Position numbers and translations under genes: made by a program | In this document: positions 48,907-57,857 of the stretch, in pieces | How positions within the stretch are numbered: position 1 is the first letter of the stretch | Layout: each line of letters opens with the position of its first letter | Notes under the pieces: model-generated | Databases searched by the model: none | Seen by the model: the letters and a program-made list of their open reading frames with translations, nothing else | Told to the model about the DNA's origin: nothing | Assembly (NCBI GenBank): GCA_028278135.1 | Contig: JANQEW010000020.1 | Location: forward strand, 62,001-126,000 | Length of the DNA stretch: 64,000 bases | Source of the DNA: Rhodospirillales bacterium | GTDB taxonomy: Bacteria > Pseudomonadota > Alphaproteobacteria > Rhodospirillales > Rhodospirillaceae | Direction of reading: 5' to 3'

Positions 48907-49938
48907 ATGGTGACACTTGCTATGAATCTTGCCCGTGCGCATGAGCATCTTGATCGTCTGTGGCAACGGGGATGCATGTTCCTAGGATGTCGCCATGCCA
49001 TCATGGGCGGTGCCATGTCGTGGCTGTCGGAGCGTACCTTAGTCTCTGCGATTTCCAATGCCGGCGGATTTGGGGTGCTGGCAGGTGGCTCCATGGAGCC
49101 TGAGCTTTTGGCGGCAGAAATAGAAGCTACAGCAACTTTTACGGATAATCCCTTCGGGGTAAACCTGATGACGCTGCATCCCGCACTGGAGGCTCTTATT
49201 GATGTCTGTCTACAGGCCAGGGTCGGCCATGTGGTCCTGGCTGGTGGTATGCCCACAGCTGCAGCCATTCGTAGAATCAAACAGGGTGGTGCCCGTGTCA
49301 TATGCTTTGCGTCTGCTTTACCACTGGCACGCAAGCTGATTCGTTCTGGTGCGGATGCCCTCGTCATTGAGGGGTCAGAAGCAGGCGGTCATATCGGTCC
49401 TGTGTCGACTAGTGTACTCGCTCAGGAAATACTACCGGAAATCCGCGATGTGCCTATCTTTGTCGCTGGTGGTATTGGTCGGGGCGAAGCGATCCTTGCC
49501 TACCTGGAAATGGGGGCTGCCGGATGTCAGCTCGGCACCTTTTTTGTCTGTGCCCACGAATCCATCGCACACCCCAACTTCAAGCAGGCCTTTCTGCGGG
49601 CTGGGGCCCGCGATGCGGTGCCTTCTGTGCAGGTCGACCCCAATTTTCCCGTGATTCCGGTGCGTGCCTTGGCTAACAAGGGTACGCTAAAATTTATAAC
49701 GGTCCAGACCCGTGTGATCCACCAGGTCCGTAACGGTGAGATCACACAGAAGGAAGCCCAGATTGAGATTGAGCGTTTCTGGGCTGGGGCGCTGCGGCGG
49801 GCAGTGATTGATGGGGACATAGAGTATGGTTCTCTGATGGCTGGGCAGAGCGTTGGCATGGTCACCCAAGTCCAATCTACAAAGGAGATAGTTTCCTGTC
49901 TGATAAAACAGGCAGTGATGGCCCTGGCAGAAAGATAG
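48907..49938 (+). CDS. Nitronate monooxygenase-family FMN protein
   Basis: FMN TIM-barrel of the NMO / 2-nitropropane dioxygenase family. 343 residues. FLGCRHAIMGGAMSWLSERT begins the barrel, with ISNAGGFGVLAGGSM, FGVNLMTLHP, VIEGSEAGGHIG (the conserved His region) and VPIFVAGGIGRGEAILAYLE for phosphate binding. Members oxidise nitronates or act as FabK-like enoyl reductases or other flavoenzymes, so the substrate is open. Start could also be ATG at residue 6. 36 bp after lysC, in the same direction. Confidence 0.88.
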   Translation: MVTLAMNLARAHEHLDRLWQRGCMFLGCRHAIMGGAMSWLSERTLVSAISNAGGFGVLAGGSMEPELLAAEIEATATFTDNPFGVNLMTLHPALEALIDVCLQARVGHVVLAGGMPTAAAIRRIKQGGARVICFASALPLARKLIRSGADALVIEGSEAGGHIGPVSTSVLAQEILPEIRDVPIFVAGGIGRGEAILAYLEMGAAGCQLGTFFVCAHESIAHPNFKQAFLRAGARDAVPSVQVDPNFPVIPVRALANKGTLKFITVQTRVIHQVRNGEITQKEAQIEIERFWAGALRRAVIDGDIEYGSLMAGQSVGMVTQVQSTKEIVSCLIKQAVMALAER

Positions 49939-50127
49939 TATCGACGATATCGGCGAAGCGTATGCAGCCGGAGATCCAGTGTTTTTAGCCGCGCCGCTCC
50001 TTACAGGTATTCTATCCCTTGCTCAGGTGGCAGGGTTTTTTCTCACTGGGAGCTGGGAGACGACTCACTCAGCGCCTGGGCGTAAGCGGCAACAAGATTC
50101 CGTACCTGCAGAGGTTGGAGGGTACAC

Positions 50128-50544
50128 ATGCCACCCCTGTTACCGCAGAATCATCTACCACAGGACTTGTATGCTCGGACAGCTACTTTCATTCAGACCG
50201 CAATCGTTGACCCGACTCTTGCCGCCAAAGCCAAGCAGGTGAGTGCCGGGTTGATCGGCTATTTCGTTCATGTGTTGGAATTTGAATCCTGGTGTGTCTT
50301 TAGGGCTGCCCTTGGGCCTCATGGGTTGCAGGATGTTAGTGAAAAGGTCCGTGAGTGGAGAGATGCGGCTCTCCAGGAGGGAGACATAGCCGCTTGGGGG
50401 TATGAAATTATTTCTATAAACCTTGCGGCAACAGCTGTTGCAACAGCTCATGACGCGCATGCAGCTGCGGCTGCCAGACTCACAGATAGTATTCTGCGAC
50501 GTGCTCTTGCCGAAGCGAGCCCTCTGGATCACGAGAGCATCTAG
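50128..50544 (+). CDS. Hypothetical protein, 138 residues
   Basis: Not recognised. ATG preceded by GGAGGG at 5 nt, good support for translation. Helical, Ala-rich sequence without signal peptide or membrane segment: AKAKQVSAGLIGYFVHVLEF, then VSEKVREWRDAALQEGDIAA and TAVATAHDAHAAAAARLTDS. It lies between the NMO gene and ubiG, all in the same direction. A competing minus-strand frame over the same bases has no ribosome-binding site and an unlikely composition. Interaction partner or small regulator is possible, without direct support. Confidence 0.6.
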   Translation: MPPLLPQNHLPQDLYARTATFIQTAIVDPTLAAKAKQVSAGLIGYFVHVLEFESWCVFRAALGPHGLQDVSEKVREWRDAALQEGDIAAWGYEIISINLAATAVATAHDAHAAAAARLTDSILRRALAEASPLDHESI

Positions 50545-50629
50545 GAAAAAATAGATATTTGGTTGCACAGACTCGTCGTCTTCTTCAAATGCTTCAACGA
50601 AGAGCGCACCTCTCACAAAAGGTTCAAGA

Positions 50630-51502
50630 ATGAATGGCCGCCGCAAAAACATTAGTAGTGGCACTTTCCCTAGTCCCGGCCTGCCAGGGCTGGGAAAAAC
50701 AACAATTTCCGCAACGGAGTTGGCTAAATTTAAGTCTTTGGCTGGCAAGTGGTGGGACACTGATGGCGAGTTCAGAACTCTGCACGAGTTGAATCCCGTC
50801 CGCATCCGTTACATTCGTGATCAGCTCGCTGCTCACTTTAGCCGTGACGTCATGGTACGCCAGCCCTTCCATGGTCTTTCTTTGCTGGATATCGGTTGTG
50901 GTGGCGGATTACTGGCAGAGCCTCTGGCCCGTCTTGGGTTTAGCGTCACGGGCATTGATGCTCTTGACAGCAACATCCAAGTGGCAAGAATCCATGCTGC
51001 AGAAGCTGGCCTTCCGATGGCCTATCGGTGTGCTACTGCAGAAGATTTAAATAAAGAGAATGTTACTTTTGATGCTGTTATCAGTATGGAGGTGGTCGAA
51101 CATGTCGCCAGGCAATCTTTCTTTCTAAAAACAGCAGCCACTTTAGTGGCTCCAGGCGGTATGATGGTGATTGCAACTATCAATCGTACATTACATTCAT
51201 TAATATTAGCTAAAGTATGCGCAGAATACATTCTGCGATGGCTCCCAATTGGAACGCACGACTGGTGGCGTTTCGTACGGCCGTCTGAGCTAGCGGCAGG
51301 ACTACGACGTGGCGGTTTGACAGTGCTGACAGTCAAAGGCATGAGCTACGCCCCATTCACAGGGGCATGGCATTTAAGTAACGACAGTAACGTCAATTAC
51401 TTCATGGTGGCAACGCGACTCCCGTCTTTTTGCGAGAGCGATGAGGGGGAACAACACCCGCCCCGTCATCCCTTGCTCGGCCAAGGGAGTCGCCCCGCCT
51501 AA
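50630..51502 (+). CDS. ubiG: Ubiquinone biosynthesis O-methyltransferase
   Basis: Carries out two SAM-dependent O-methylations in ubiquinone synthesis. 290 residues, about 40 more than typical. The first ~28 residues ([20 protein letters not shown]) are an extension before the family start [23 protein letters not shown] motif [21 protein letters not shown], then [21 protein letters not shown], and the UbiG-typical [20 protein letters not shown] and [17 protein letters not shown]. The C-terminal ~20 residues also look extended. It converges with the phasin gene, stops 4 bp apart. Confidence 0.93.
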   Translation: MNGRRKNISSGTFPSPGLPGLGKTTISATELAKFKSLAGKWWDTDGEFRTLHELNPVRIRYIRDQLAAHFSRDVMVRQPFHGLSLLDIGCGGGLLAEPLARLGFSVTGIDALDSNIQVARIHAAEAGLPMAYRCATAEDLNKENVTFDAVISMEVVEHVARQSFFLKTAATLVAPGGMMVIATINRTLHSLILAKVCAEYILRWLPIGTHDWWRFVRPSELAAGLRRGGLTVLTVKGMSYAPFTGAWHLSNDSNVNYFMVATRLPSFCESDEGEQHPPRHPLLGQGSRPA

Positions 51503-51506
51503 TTTT

Positions 51507-51929
51507 TTAACCCTTGACGACGGTCTGTCTCACTTCGTCCATGATCTGCCCAATACGGACGTTCAACAGCTCAAACACTTCATTGTTAGATCGCGCTACC
51601 ATTTCAGAGAGTTCGCGCATATTAGCAACGGCACGTTCAAACGTTTCCTTGGCTAAGGCGCTCTGCTTTGCCAGTTTTTCCTGCGGTGAAGTGGTCGCAG
51701 CCATCCCCTGTGTAGCATCGGTAACCTCCTGCATAGTCTGACGCAGGATTTCCGTCTGCCGTTTCATAAGAGCCTGCACGCCTTCAAAAGCCAGCCTGTT
51801 GGCGGCTGTGAGGGCTTCAATGTTTTTGCGCTGGCTCCCTAGCATGGTTTCCATATCCACGCCTGGCATTTTGAACTCGCTCATCAGCTTTGTAACGTCC
51901 ATCATCTTTGTAATGTCGAAAGTATTCAT
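51507..51929 (-). CDS. Phasin family protein
   Basis: Granule-associated or related small helical protein. 140 residues, ATG with GAGGAT upstream. MSEFKMPGVDMETMLGSQRK then NIEALTAANRLAFEGVQALM and RQTEILRQTMQEVTDATQGM match the phasin_2 pattern, ending ELLNVRIGQIMDEVRQTV. No PHA synthase is seen here, and phasin-like proteins also occur without granules, so storage of polyhydroxyalkanoate cannot be concluded. proC lies upstream on the same strand after 347 bp. Confidence 0.85.
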   Translation of the reverse strand: MNTFDITKMMDVTKLMSEFKMPGVDMETMLGSQRKNIEALTAANRLAFEGVQALMKRQTEILRQTMQEVTDATQGMAATTSPQEKLAKQSALAKETFERAVANMRELSEMVARSNNEVFELLNVRIGQIMDEVRQTVVKG

Positions 51930-52276
51930 TGGCTTATCCTCTTCACAGCCTTCCCCACTTAACGCCGCGGATGCCCGCTCCCCTTGCTGACGCCCCTATC
52001 GTCAGGATACCCTGACTCTGTGTGATCACGCGCTCAGCACGATCTATTTCAGCACGATCTATTAATGTTGTATGACAATAATAATTACGGGCACTCTCAC
52101 ACTCTCACTCTTTACGATCGGGCCTTGGCACTCCCATGCGACACAGTGCGGGATTTATATGCCCTTTGTCAAATGACTCGTGCGCGCCCCCTCTTTTGGG
52201 GGGAGTCTTCTGTCCTGAACGCTCCATAATACTGTGCTCGCGAGGCGGACATTACACAATTTGGGCACGATTACCC
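51930..52276. other. Intergenic phasin-proC (347 bp), no gene recognised
   Basis: Contains a 15-bp tandem duplication (52034-52063), a CT-rich run near 52095, and the hairpin ccccc-tctttt-ggggg (52187-52202), about 75 bp beyond the proC stop on the minus strand, which could end proC transcription. No protein-like frame was found. Confidence 0.5.
52034..52063. repeat. 15-bp perfect tandem duplication
   Basis: tcagcacgatctatt at 52034-52048 and 52049-52063, in the spacer between proC and the phasin gene. Confidence 0.95.
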
Positions 52277-53131
52277 TCAAGAGGATCTTGACAAGAGACC
52301 AGACTCGAGACCGAGTTCGCGCGAACGGGCGGTGGCCGCAGCAACAGCACGTGTGAGCATGACTTCTAGTCCGTTTTGTGTATCCATCAATACTGCCAGA
52401 GCAGCGGCAGTGGTCCCCCCAGGGCTCGTCACATGCTGGCGCAGAGCGGTCGCAGAATCATCGACGGAATGGTACAGAATCTCCCCTGCCCCGGCTACAG
52501 TAACGCGTGCGAGACGCTCCGCTAAGTCAGCTGGGAGGCCGGCCGCGCGGCCGGCCTGTGCTAGCGACTCCGTTAGCAGGAAAACATATGCTGGCCCACT
52601 GCCCGATACAGCAGTCACAGAATCCAATAACTGCTCCTCTTGAATCCAAGTGACAGCACCCACTGCTTCTAGGAGCTTTGTACACAAAGCGTAGCCATCA
52701 GAATCCAGTGCAGCGTTTCCACAAGCGACTGTGATTCCACGTCTTACAATGGCCGGGACATTAGGCATCGCTCGCACGATAGAAGTTGTAGAACCAAGCC
52801 GGCTTGTGAACCAAGCGATAGGTTTGCCAGCAATAACTGATAGGAACACACTGCCATGAGCAAAGCGATGGTAGTCTGCTACTATTGTTTCTATTGTTTG
52901 CGGTTTGACAGCAAGAACTATAATTTTTGGTTGTAGTTCAAGGGGTAACTCAAGAACAGAAGATACGGTCTTGGTAAGAGGTAGTTGGCAACGAGTTTTT
53001 TCATGGGGTTCGACAATCCAAAAATTATCCATGACGAGTCCAGAGGACCGCCACCCTTCTAACAAGGCTCTACCCATTCTCCCACAGCCAACAAGCAACA
53101 CTGAGGCGTTGTTCTTGCTCACGAGCGGCAC
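52277..53131 (-). CDS. proC: Pyrroline-5-carboxylate reductase
   Basis: Last step of proline synthesis, NAD(P)H-dependent. 284 residues from a GTG with AGGAG close by; a second GTG three codons on has better spacing. Rossmann start VLLVGCGRMGRALLEGWRSS, then LAVKPQTIETIV, SVIAGKPIAWFTSRLG, RAMPNVPAIVRRGITV. The C-terminal signature TAVSGSGPAYVFLLTESLAQ leads to HVTSPGGTTAAALAVLMDTQ. All family blocks are intact. Confidence 0.95.
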   Translation of the reverse strand: MPLVSKNNASVLLVGCGRMGRALLEGWRSSGLVMDNFWIVEPHEKTRCQLPLTKTVSSVLELPLELQPKIIVLAVKPQTIETIVADYHRFAHGSVFLSVIAGKPIAWFTSRLGSTTSIVRAMPNVPAIVRRGITVACGNAALDSDGYALCTKLLEAVGAVTWIQEEQLLDSVTAVSGSGPAYVFLLTESLAQAGRAAGLPADLAERLARVTVAGAGEILYHSVDDSATALRQHVTSPGGTTAAALAVLMDTQNGLEVMLTRAVAAATARSRELGLESGLLSRSS

Positions 53132-53210
53132 ACTCCTGATCCTAACCTGATCTTGAGAAGGTTTTCTGTCAGAATACTACACTTGCAACTATCTTCTAAA
53201 GATGTACTCT

Positions 53211-53238
53211 TAACGTGCTGATGATAACGTGCTAAAGA
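53211..53238. repeat. Short tandem repeat (period 14) before the SAM hydrolase gene
   Basis: taacgtgct at 53211 and again at 53225, with a tga/aag-like remainder, 13 bp before the GTG start at 53251. Confidence 0.7.
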
Positions 53239-53250
53239 CTGGTTTATCAC

Positions 53251-53991
53251 GTGATTATTCTTTTTACTGATTTCGGTCTTGAAGGACCATATATTGGCCA
53301 GGTCTTGGCCGTGCTGTATCGCGAGGCGCCTGGCATTCCCGTCGTCAATCTACAGGCAGACGCCCCGACGGGGGACCCGCTGTCCTCTGCTTATCTGTTA
53401 GCAGCCTATGTGTCTGCCTTTCCCACAGGGAGTGTCTTCTTATGTGTTGTTGATCCTGGTGTGGGCGGAAAAAGACTACCTTTAGCCGTGTATGCAGATG
53501 GTATGTGGTTTGTCGCCCCAGAAAACGGTCTGCTAGAAGTCGTCATGAGACGTTCGACCACCGTAATGCCTTTTATCATTACGTGGCAGCCGTTGCAACT
53601 CAGTGCCAGCTTTCATGGCCGGGACTTGTTCGCGCCCATGGCCGCCTCTTTAGCGCAGAGAGAAGAGATACAGTGTAGAGCGGTAGAGCGGACATCCATA
53701 GCGCGTATGAGCTGGCCTGATGATCTCCCTGCTATAGTCTACATTGATAGGTTCGGTAACGGAGTGACTGGTCTGCGTGCAGCATTTTTTGATTTTGGGA
53801 CTACCTTGGAATGCAATTTCAAATATCATTTGCGATGGGCACGGACATTTTCCGATGTTCCTGTTGGTATGCCATTCTGGTATGAAAACGCTAACGGGCT
53901 GATAGAAATAGCGGTGAATCAGGGACGGGCCGTGGATCAATTGGGCCTCAAGATAGGCACTCCGGTGACTATCAGTCAGTCGATGAGTTGA
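53251..53991 (+). CDS. SAM hydroxide adenosyltransferase (DUF62 family)
   Basis: Related to fluorinase and chlorinase; plain members cleave SAM to adenosine and methionine with water. 246 residues, GTG start. IILFTDFGLEGPYIGQVLAV, VNLQADAPTGDPLSSAYLLA, VFLCVVDPGVGGKRLPLAVY and FVAPENGLLEVV are the N-terminal family blocks. The region after FHGRDLFAPMAASLAQ and YIDRFGNGVTGL completes the fold. Nothing suggests halide use. It overlaps the 3' end of ispE, which converges on it, by 20 bp. Confidence 0.88.
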   Translation: MIILFTDFGLEGPYIGQVLAVLYREAPGIPVVNLQADAPTGDPLSSAYLLAAYVSAFPTGSVFLCVVDPGVGGKRLPLAVYADGMWFVAPENGLLEVVMRRSTTVMPFIITWQPLQLSASFHGRDLFAPMAASLAQREEIQCRAVERTSIARMSWPDDLPAIVYIDRFGNGVTGLRAAFFDFGTTLECNFKYHLRWARTFSDVPVGMPFWYENANGLIEIAVNQGRAVDQLGLKIGTPVTISQSMS

Positions 53992-54901
53992 ATGGGGGCA
54001 TATGCCGTCGTGTCAGGAGCGGTGCCGCTGTACTCCACCAGTTTGGCCTGCTGGTTTGCAAAATTTTGGCAGCAGCCATGGCTGCTGCCTGATCGGCGTA
54101 GAGGCCGAAACACGTCGCCCCGCTCCCAGACATGCGGGCCAGTAAACAACCCGGTAATAAAGTTAGCACTTCCAGTACTGTTCTGATCGATGGCTCAAGA
54201 GCAATGGCACTGTCACATAGATCGTTACGCCGCGACTCGATCAACATCTGTGCCAGACTGATGGCATCACTCGGTACATTGTGCATTGGCATTGCAGCAG
54301 AAGGGACACGACTGACGTTCAGATCATAGGCCTTGAACACGGATTCTGTTGCCAGAGGACGCAAAGGATTAACAAGAAGTAGCCAAGCAGACGGGAGAGT
54401 AGGAGCAGGCTTGAGAGTCTCACCGATACCGGATATCTGGGCGGGTGCGCTGTACAGGCATGCGGGGACGTCCGCTCCTAGTGCCAGAGCGACAGCGAAG
54501 AGTCGCTCAGCCTGTCTCTCCACATTCCACAGCCATGCCAAGGCCCGCAGGGTGGCCGCGGCGTCCGTCGACCCCCCGCCCAAACCTGCAGACACTGGTA
54601 ACCACTTCTCCAGTGTGATGGTCACATTGGGGACATGACCGAGGTCCTGGGCCAGCAGATGGGCGGCCCTCAGGACAAGGTTGTCTGGCAAGAAGTCGCG
54701 CAAGGCATATGCAAAAGGTCCGCGGAGATGAAGGAACAACGACTCTGCAGGAGCAACTTCTACTATGTCACCGACACCAGCGAATACAACCAGGCTGTCT
54801 AAAAGATGATAGCCGTCGTTCCTGCGGCCGACGACATGTAAATACAAATTAATTTTGGCGGGCGCAAACTCTCGTCGCGAGACAGAAGTCCGTCGTGTCA
54901 C
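53972..54901 (-). CDS. ispE: 4-(cytidine 5'-diphospho)-2-C-methyl-D-erythritol kinase
   Basis: GHMP kinase of the MEP isoprenoid pathway. 309 residues, GTG start. EFAPAKINLYLHVVGRRNDG and YHLLDSLVVFAGVGD are the N-terminal signature. The ATP-binding motif is LPVSAGLGGGSTDAAATLRA, and the C-terminal GHMP motif is LARMSGSGATCFGLYAD. The last ~20 residues overlap the converging SAM hydrolase gene, and the C-terminus (MPPFNSSTD) is not conserved. Confidence 0.95.
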   Translation of the reverse strand: MTRRTSVSRREFAPAKINLYLHVVGRRNDGYHLLDSLVVFAGVGDIVEVAPAESLFLHLRGPFAYALRDFLPDNLVLRAAHLLAQDLGHVPNVTITLEKWLPVSAGLGGGSTDAAATLRALAWLWNVERQAERLFAVALALGADVPACLYSAPAQISGIGETLKPAPTLPSAWLLLVNPLRPLATESVFKAYDLNVSRVPSAAMPMHNVPSDAISLAQMLIESRRNDLCDSAIALEPSIRTVLEVLTLLPGCLLARMSGSGATCFGLYADQAAAMAAAKILQTSRPNWWSTAAPLLTRRHMPPFNSSTD

Positions 54902-54979
54902 GGCGTCGATATAGCTCCGATCTCTCTTTTGCCAGCCTTCCCACAGCAGGAGGCGAGAAGGGCAACACCCCTCCTACAT

Positions 54980-55021
54980 CAATTATTACATACGACCCTA
55001 CAATTATTACATACGACCCTA
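54980..55021 (-). repeat. 21-bp tandem duplication over the ETF-QO stop codon
   Basis: A 21-bp unit (plus strand begins caattattac, ends gaccc plus ta) occupies 54980-55000 and is repeated exactly at 55001-55021. On the minus strand each copy starts with TAG; the first is the gene's stop (55021-55019) and the second is in frame. Confidence 0.96.
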
Positions 55022-56644
55022 CATATTCGGGTAGTTTGGCCCCCCGCCGCCCTCGGGAACAACCCAAATGATGTTTTGTGTGGGATCCTTGATGTCGCAT
55101 GTCTTACAGTGTATGCAGTTCTGTGCATTGATTTGCAGACGCGCCGCACTTCCCTCACCAAGAATCTCGTATACGCCTGCTGGGCAATAGCGCTGCTCTG
55201 GTGCATCGTATAGGGTGCGATTCACGGTTAGTGGGACTAATGAATCCTTGAGTCTGAGGTGAACCGGCTGATTTTCAGCGTGGTTTGTTGCGGATAGGAA
55301 AACAGAGGATAATTTGTCAAAGCTGACGCTATTGTCAGGCCTCGGGTAGTCTATCTTACGGCAGCGGGCGGCTTTCTGTAAAGCAGTATGGTCAGCGTGA
55401 TGGCGAAACGTCCAGGGAGCCCTCCCCTTTAAAAGGTACGCTTCTAACCCAGCATAGGTCATCCCGGGCCACAGTCCCCAGCGAAATGCGGGTCGTATGT
55501 TGCGAACTGCATGTAACTCTTTGTGGACCCAGCTTTGACGTACGGCCTCAGCATAGGCTATGACCTCGACAGAATCTCCCCTTGCCAGCGCTGCAAAGAT
55601 AGATTCAGCGGCCAAAATGCCAGACATCATGGCAGTATGAGTCCCCTTTATCTTTGGCACATTCAGGAACCCCGCTGTGTCGCCGACGAGGACTCCCCCC
55701 GGAAATGTGAGCTTTGGGATCGATTGAAAGCCACCCTCACTGAGAGCGCGGGCCCCGTAAGCTACCCGGCGTCCGCCTGCAAAGACACCACGGATGTTGG
55801 CATGAGTCTTGAAACGCTGGAATTCATCGAAAGGACTCAAGTGAGGGTTGATGTAATCAAGACCTACCACAAAACCCACTGCTACCTGGTGATTCTCTAA
55901 ATGATATAAGAACGAACCGCCGTAGGTCTTATTGTCTAGGGGCCAGCCAATTGTATGAAGGATTAACCCTTCATGATGGCAGGAAGGGTCAACCTCCCAT
56001 AACTCTTTGAGACCAATCCCGTATGTTTGTACGTCACAACCCGCCCGCAAGCCGAAGTGGTCTATCAGATCCCTGGTTAATGATCCTCTGCATCCCTCTG
56101 CAAAAAGAGTCTGTCTAGCAATAAGATCAATGCCAGGTTGATAATTATGAGTGGGCCGACCATCCAAACCGATTCCCATATCGCCAGTCGTAACACCACA
56201 AACGCTACCGTCCTCATTGTAGAGAACTTCCGCTCCAGCAAAACCGGCAAATATCTCACACCCAAGCGCTTCAGCCTGCTCCGCTAACCAGCGACAGACG
56301 TTTCCAAGGCTCACAATATAGTTACCGTGATTGTGCATAGGTGGCGGTGTCGGTAATACCAGAGCACCCGTTTCAGTTAGAAACAGAAAACGGTCTTCCC
56401 TAGCGGCAACAGTGAGCGGCGCACTTTTACTTTTCCAGTCCGGTATTAAATAGTCGAGAGAGCGGGTTTCAATAACAGCGCCTGAGAGAATGTGTGCTCC
56501 GATTTCTGAGCCCTTCTCGATCAAACAGACACTTAATTCACGATCCTGCTCGATGGCGAGTTGACGCAGACGGATTGCCGCCGACAGGCCGGACGGTCCA
56601 CCGCCGACGATCAGCACGTCAAATCCCATCGATTCGCGAGCCAT
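55019..56644 (-). CDS. Electron transfer flavoprotein-ubiquinone oxidoreductase
   Basis: Passes electrons from ETF (acyl-CoA and amino-acid dehydrogenases) to ubiquinone at the inner membrane. 541 residues, ATG with GGAGGAAGAG just upstream. FAD-binding DVLIVGGGPSGLSAAIRLRQ, IEKGSEIGAHILSGAVIE, GDTAGFLNVPKIKGTHTAMM. The C-terminal 4Fe-4S site is CIHCKTCDIKDPTQNIIWVV with an upstream Cys in YCPAGVYEI. ETF subunits are not in the window. Divergent from udg, a usual pairing in alphaproteobacteria. Confidence 0.95.
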   Translation of the reverse strand: MARESMGFDVLIVGGGPSGLSAAIRLRQLAIEQDRELSVCLIEKGSEIGAHILSGAVIETRSLDYLIPDWKSKSAPLTVAAREDRFLFLTETGALVLPTPPPMHNHGNYIVSLGNVCRWLAEQAEALGCEIFAGFAGAEVLYNEDGSVCGVTTGDMGIGLDGRPTHNYQPGIDLIARQTLFAEGCRGSLTRDLIDHFGLRAGCDVQTYGIGLKELWEVDPSCHHEGLILHTIGWPLDNKTYGGSFLYHLENHQVAVGFVVGLDYINPHLSPFDEFQRFKTHANIRGVFAGGRRVAYGARALSEGGFQSIPKLTFPGGVLVGDTAGFLNVPKIKGTHTAMMSGILAAESIFAALARGDSVEVIAYAEAVRQSWVHKELHAVRNIRPAFRWGLWPGMTYAGLEAYLLKGRAPWTFRHHADHTALQKAARCRKIDYPRPDNSVSFDKLSSVFLSATNHAENQPVHLRLKDSLVPLTVNRTLYDAPEQRYCPAGVYEILGEGSAARLQINAQNCIHCKTCDIKDPTQNIIWVVPEGGGGPNYPNM

Positions 56645-56770
56645 CTCTTCCTCCGCCTTTTCTGAGTGCTACAGCTGAGATTCTCTCGCCTGCCTCTATA
56701 TCATAGGCGACGGGTGTGTAACGACACTCTTCACGTATGACTCGTATATTGTTACTGCAAAATCCTGCAA

Positions 56771-56794
56771 AAAGACAGGGATAAAGACAGGGAT
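56771..56794. repeat. 12-bp tandem duplication upstream of the uracil-DNA glycosylase gene
   Basis: aaagacagggat at 56771-56782 and 56783-56794, just before the ribosome-binding region. Confidence 0.93.
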
Positions 56795-56816
56795 ATGGAA
56801 GCCAGAAAGGCAGATT

Positions 56817-57605
56817 ATGGATATCGCATCAATTGCGCTGCTGCGTTGGTATCTCGAAGCCGGTGTAGATGAGGTCGTAGGCGAGACGCCAGTGAATAAT
56901 TATTTAACTTTTAAGAAGAAAAAAAATATTTCTAGCTTAAAAGAAAATTGTAATCGTTCTTTTCAACACACCAAAAAGTCCATAGACTCGATTCTATCCA
57001 TCCCAAACACAGCTTCTGCACTCGCCGCTCAGTGCACGACTCTAGAGTCTCTGCGTGCAGCGGTGACAGGTTTTGATGGGTGTACTCTTAGAACGAACGC
57101 TGCGAATACAGTTTTTGCCGACGGCACACCTACCGCACCTGTCATGGTCATTGGCGAGGCCCCTGGCGTCGAGGAGGATCGTCAAGGGTTGCCATTTGTA
57201 GGACCGAGCGGCCACCTGCTAGACAAGATGTTAGAGAGCATTGGTCTCGAACGGCACCGCAATTGCTATATGACTAACGTCGTACCCTGGCGTCCTCCAG
57301 GCAACCGCAAGCCGACGCCTGTTGAGGTGAGCATAGTGCTGCCTTTCCTAGAGCGTCATATTACTCTCGCGGCGCCAAAAATTTTGTTGTTAGTTGGGGG
57401 ATTGGCCGCATCTGCTGTGCTTCCTGGTCATGAGGGCATCATGAAAGTGCGAGGCAAGTGGTTTGAGTATTCAGTTGGGTTGACTCGTCCTATCCCCGCT
57501 ATCGCAACATTCCATCCAGCTTATCTCCTGCGCTCCCCGGCCCAGAAGAGGCTCGCGTGGCATGACCTGTTAGCGCTAGAGAGTCGTCTGAATCAAATTC
57601 TTTAG
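56817..57605 (+). CDS. Uracil-DNA glycosylase, family 4 (Fe-S type)
   Basis: Removes uracil from DNA to start base-excision repair. 262 residues. A poorly conserved, AT-rich N-terminus (residues 1-75; MDIASIALLRWYLEAGVDEV) precedes the domain. Motif A is MVIGEAPGVEEDRQGLPFVG, then HLLDKMLESIGL, YMTNVVPWRPPGNRKPTPVE, and motif B IATFHPAYLLRSPAQKRL with the conserved HP. Cys residues expected for the 4Fe-4S cluster (for example CTLRTNAAN and YMTN contexts) are only partly obvious. The stop lies at the start of a 21-bp duplication. Confidence 0.92.
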   Translation: MDIASIALLRWYLEAGVDEVVGETPVNNYLTFKKKKNISSLKENCNRSFQHTKKSIDSILSIPNTASALAAQCTTLESLRAAVTGFDGCTLRTNAANTVFADGTPTAPVMVIGEAPGVEEDRQGLPFVGPSGHLLDKMLESIGLERHRNCYMTNVVPWRPPGNRKPTPVEVSIVLPFLERHITLAAPKILLLVGGLAASAVLPGHEGIMKVRGKWFEYSVGLTRPIPAIATFHPAYLLRSPAQKRLAWHDLLALESRLNQIL

Positions 57606-57643
57606 TGTGAAGCGAAGAAAAGTTAGTGTGAAGCAAAGAAAAG
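57602..57643 (+). repeat. 21-bp tandem duplication over the udg stop codon
   Basis: A 21-bp unit at 57602-57622 (starts ttagtgtgaagcgaag) recurs at 57623-57643 with one change (g to a). The stop TAG (57603-57605) is in the first copy and its partner at 57624-57626 is in frame. Confidence 0.94.
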
Positions 57644-57857
57644 ACTGGTATTTTGTCTGGTTGAATAGAGGCGGCTCTTTTCTCTCAAGAGAGACGCATA
57701 GATTGCGCATCGCTTGTCGCGTTCTTGTGCGGTGTATCAGACGATAGCAGTATTTATTGCTGGCGCATTGAGTGCATTAGATGGAATCCCGTCCCGATGA
57801 GCTCCCCGCCCCTGGTACACAGGAACTGCCAGATGTCTGTTCTGTCTACAGAAAGCG

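Noticed and set aside
49979-50242. Short plus-strand frame after the NMO gene with a hydrophobic start
   Set aside because: No ribosome-binding site, and it overlaps the better supported gene at 50128.
50155-50805. 216-codon minus-strand frame over the unknown gene and the ubiG start
   Set aside because: It overlaps the conserved UbiG N-terminus, lacks a ribosome-binding site and has an unlikely composition.
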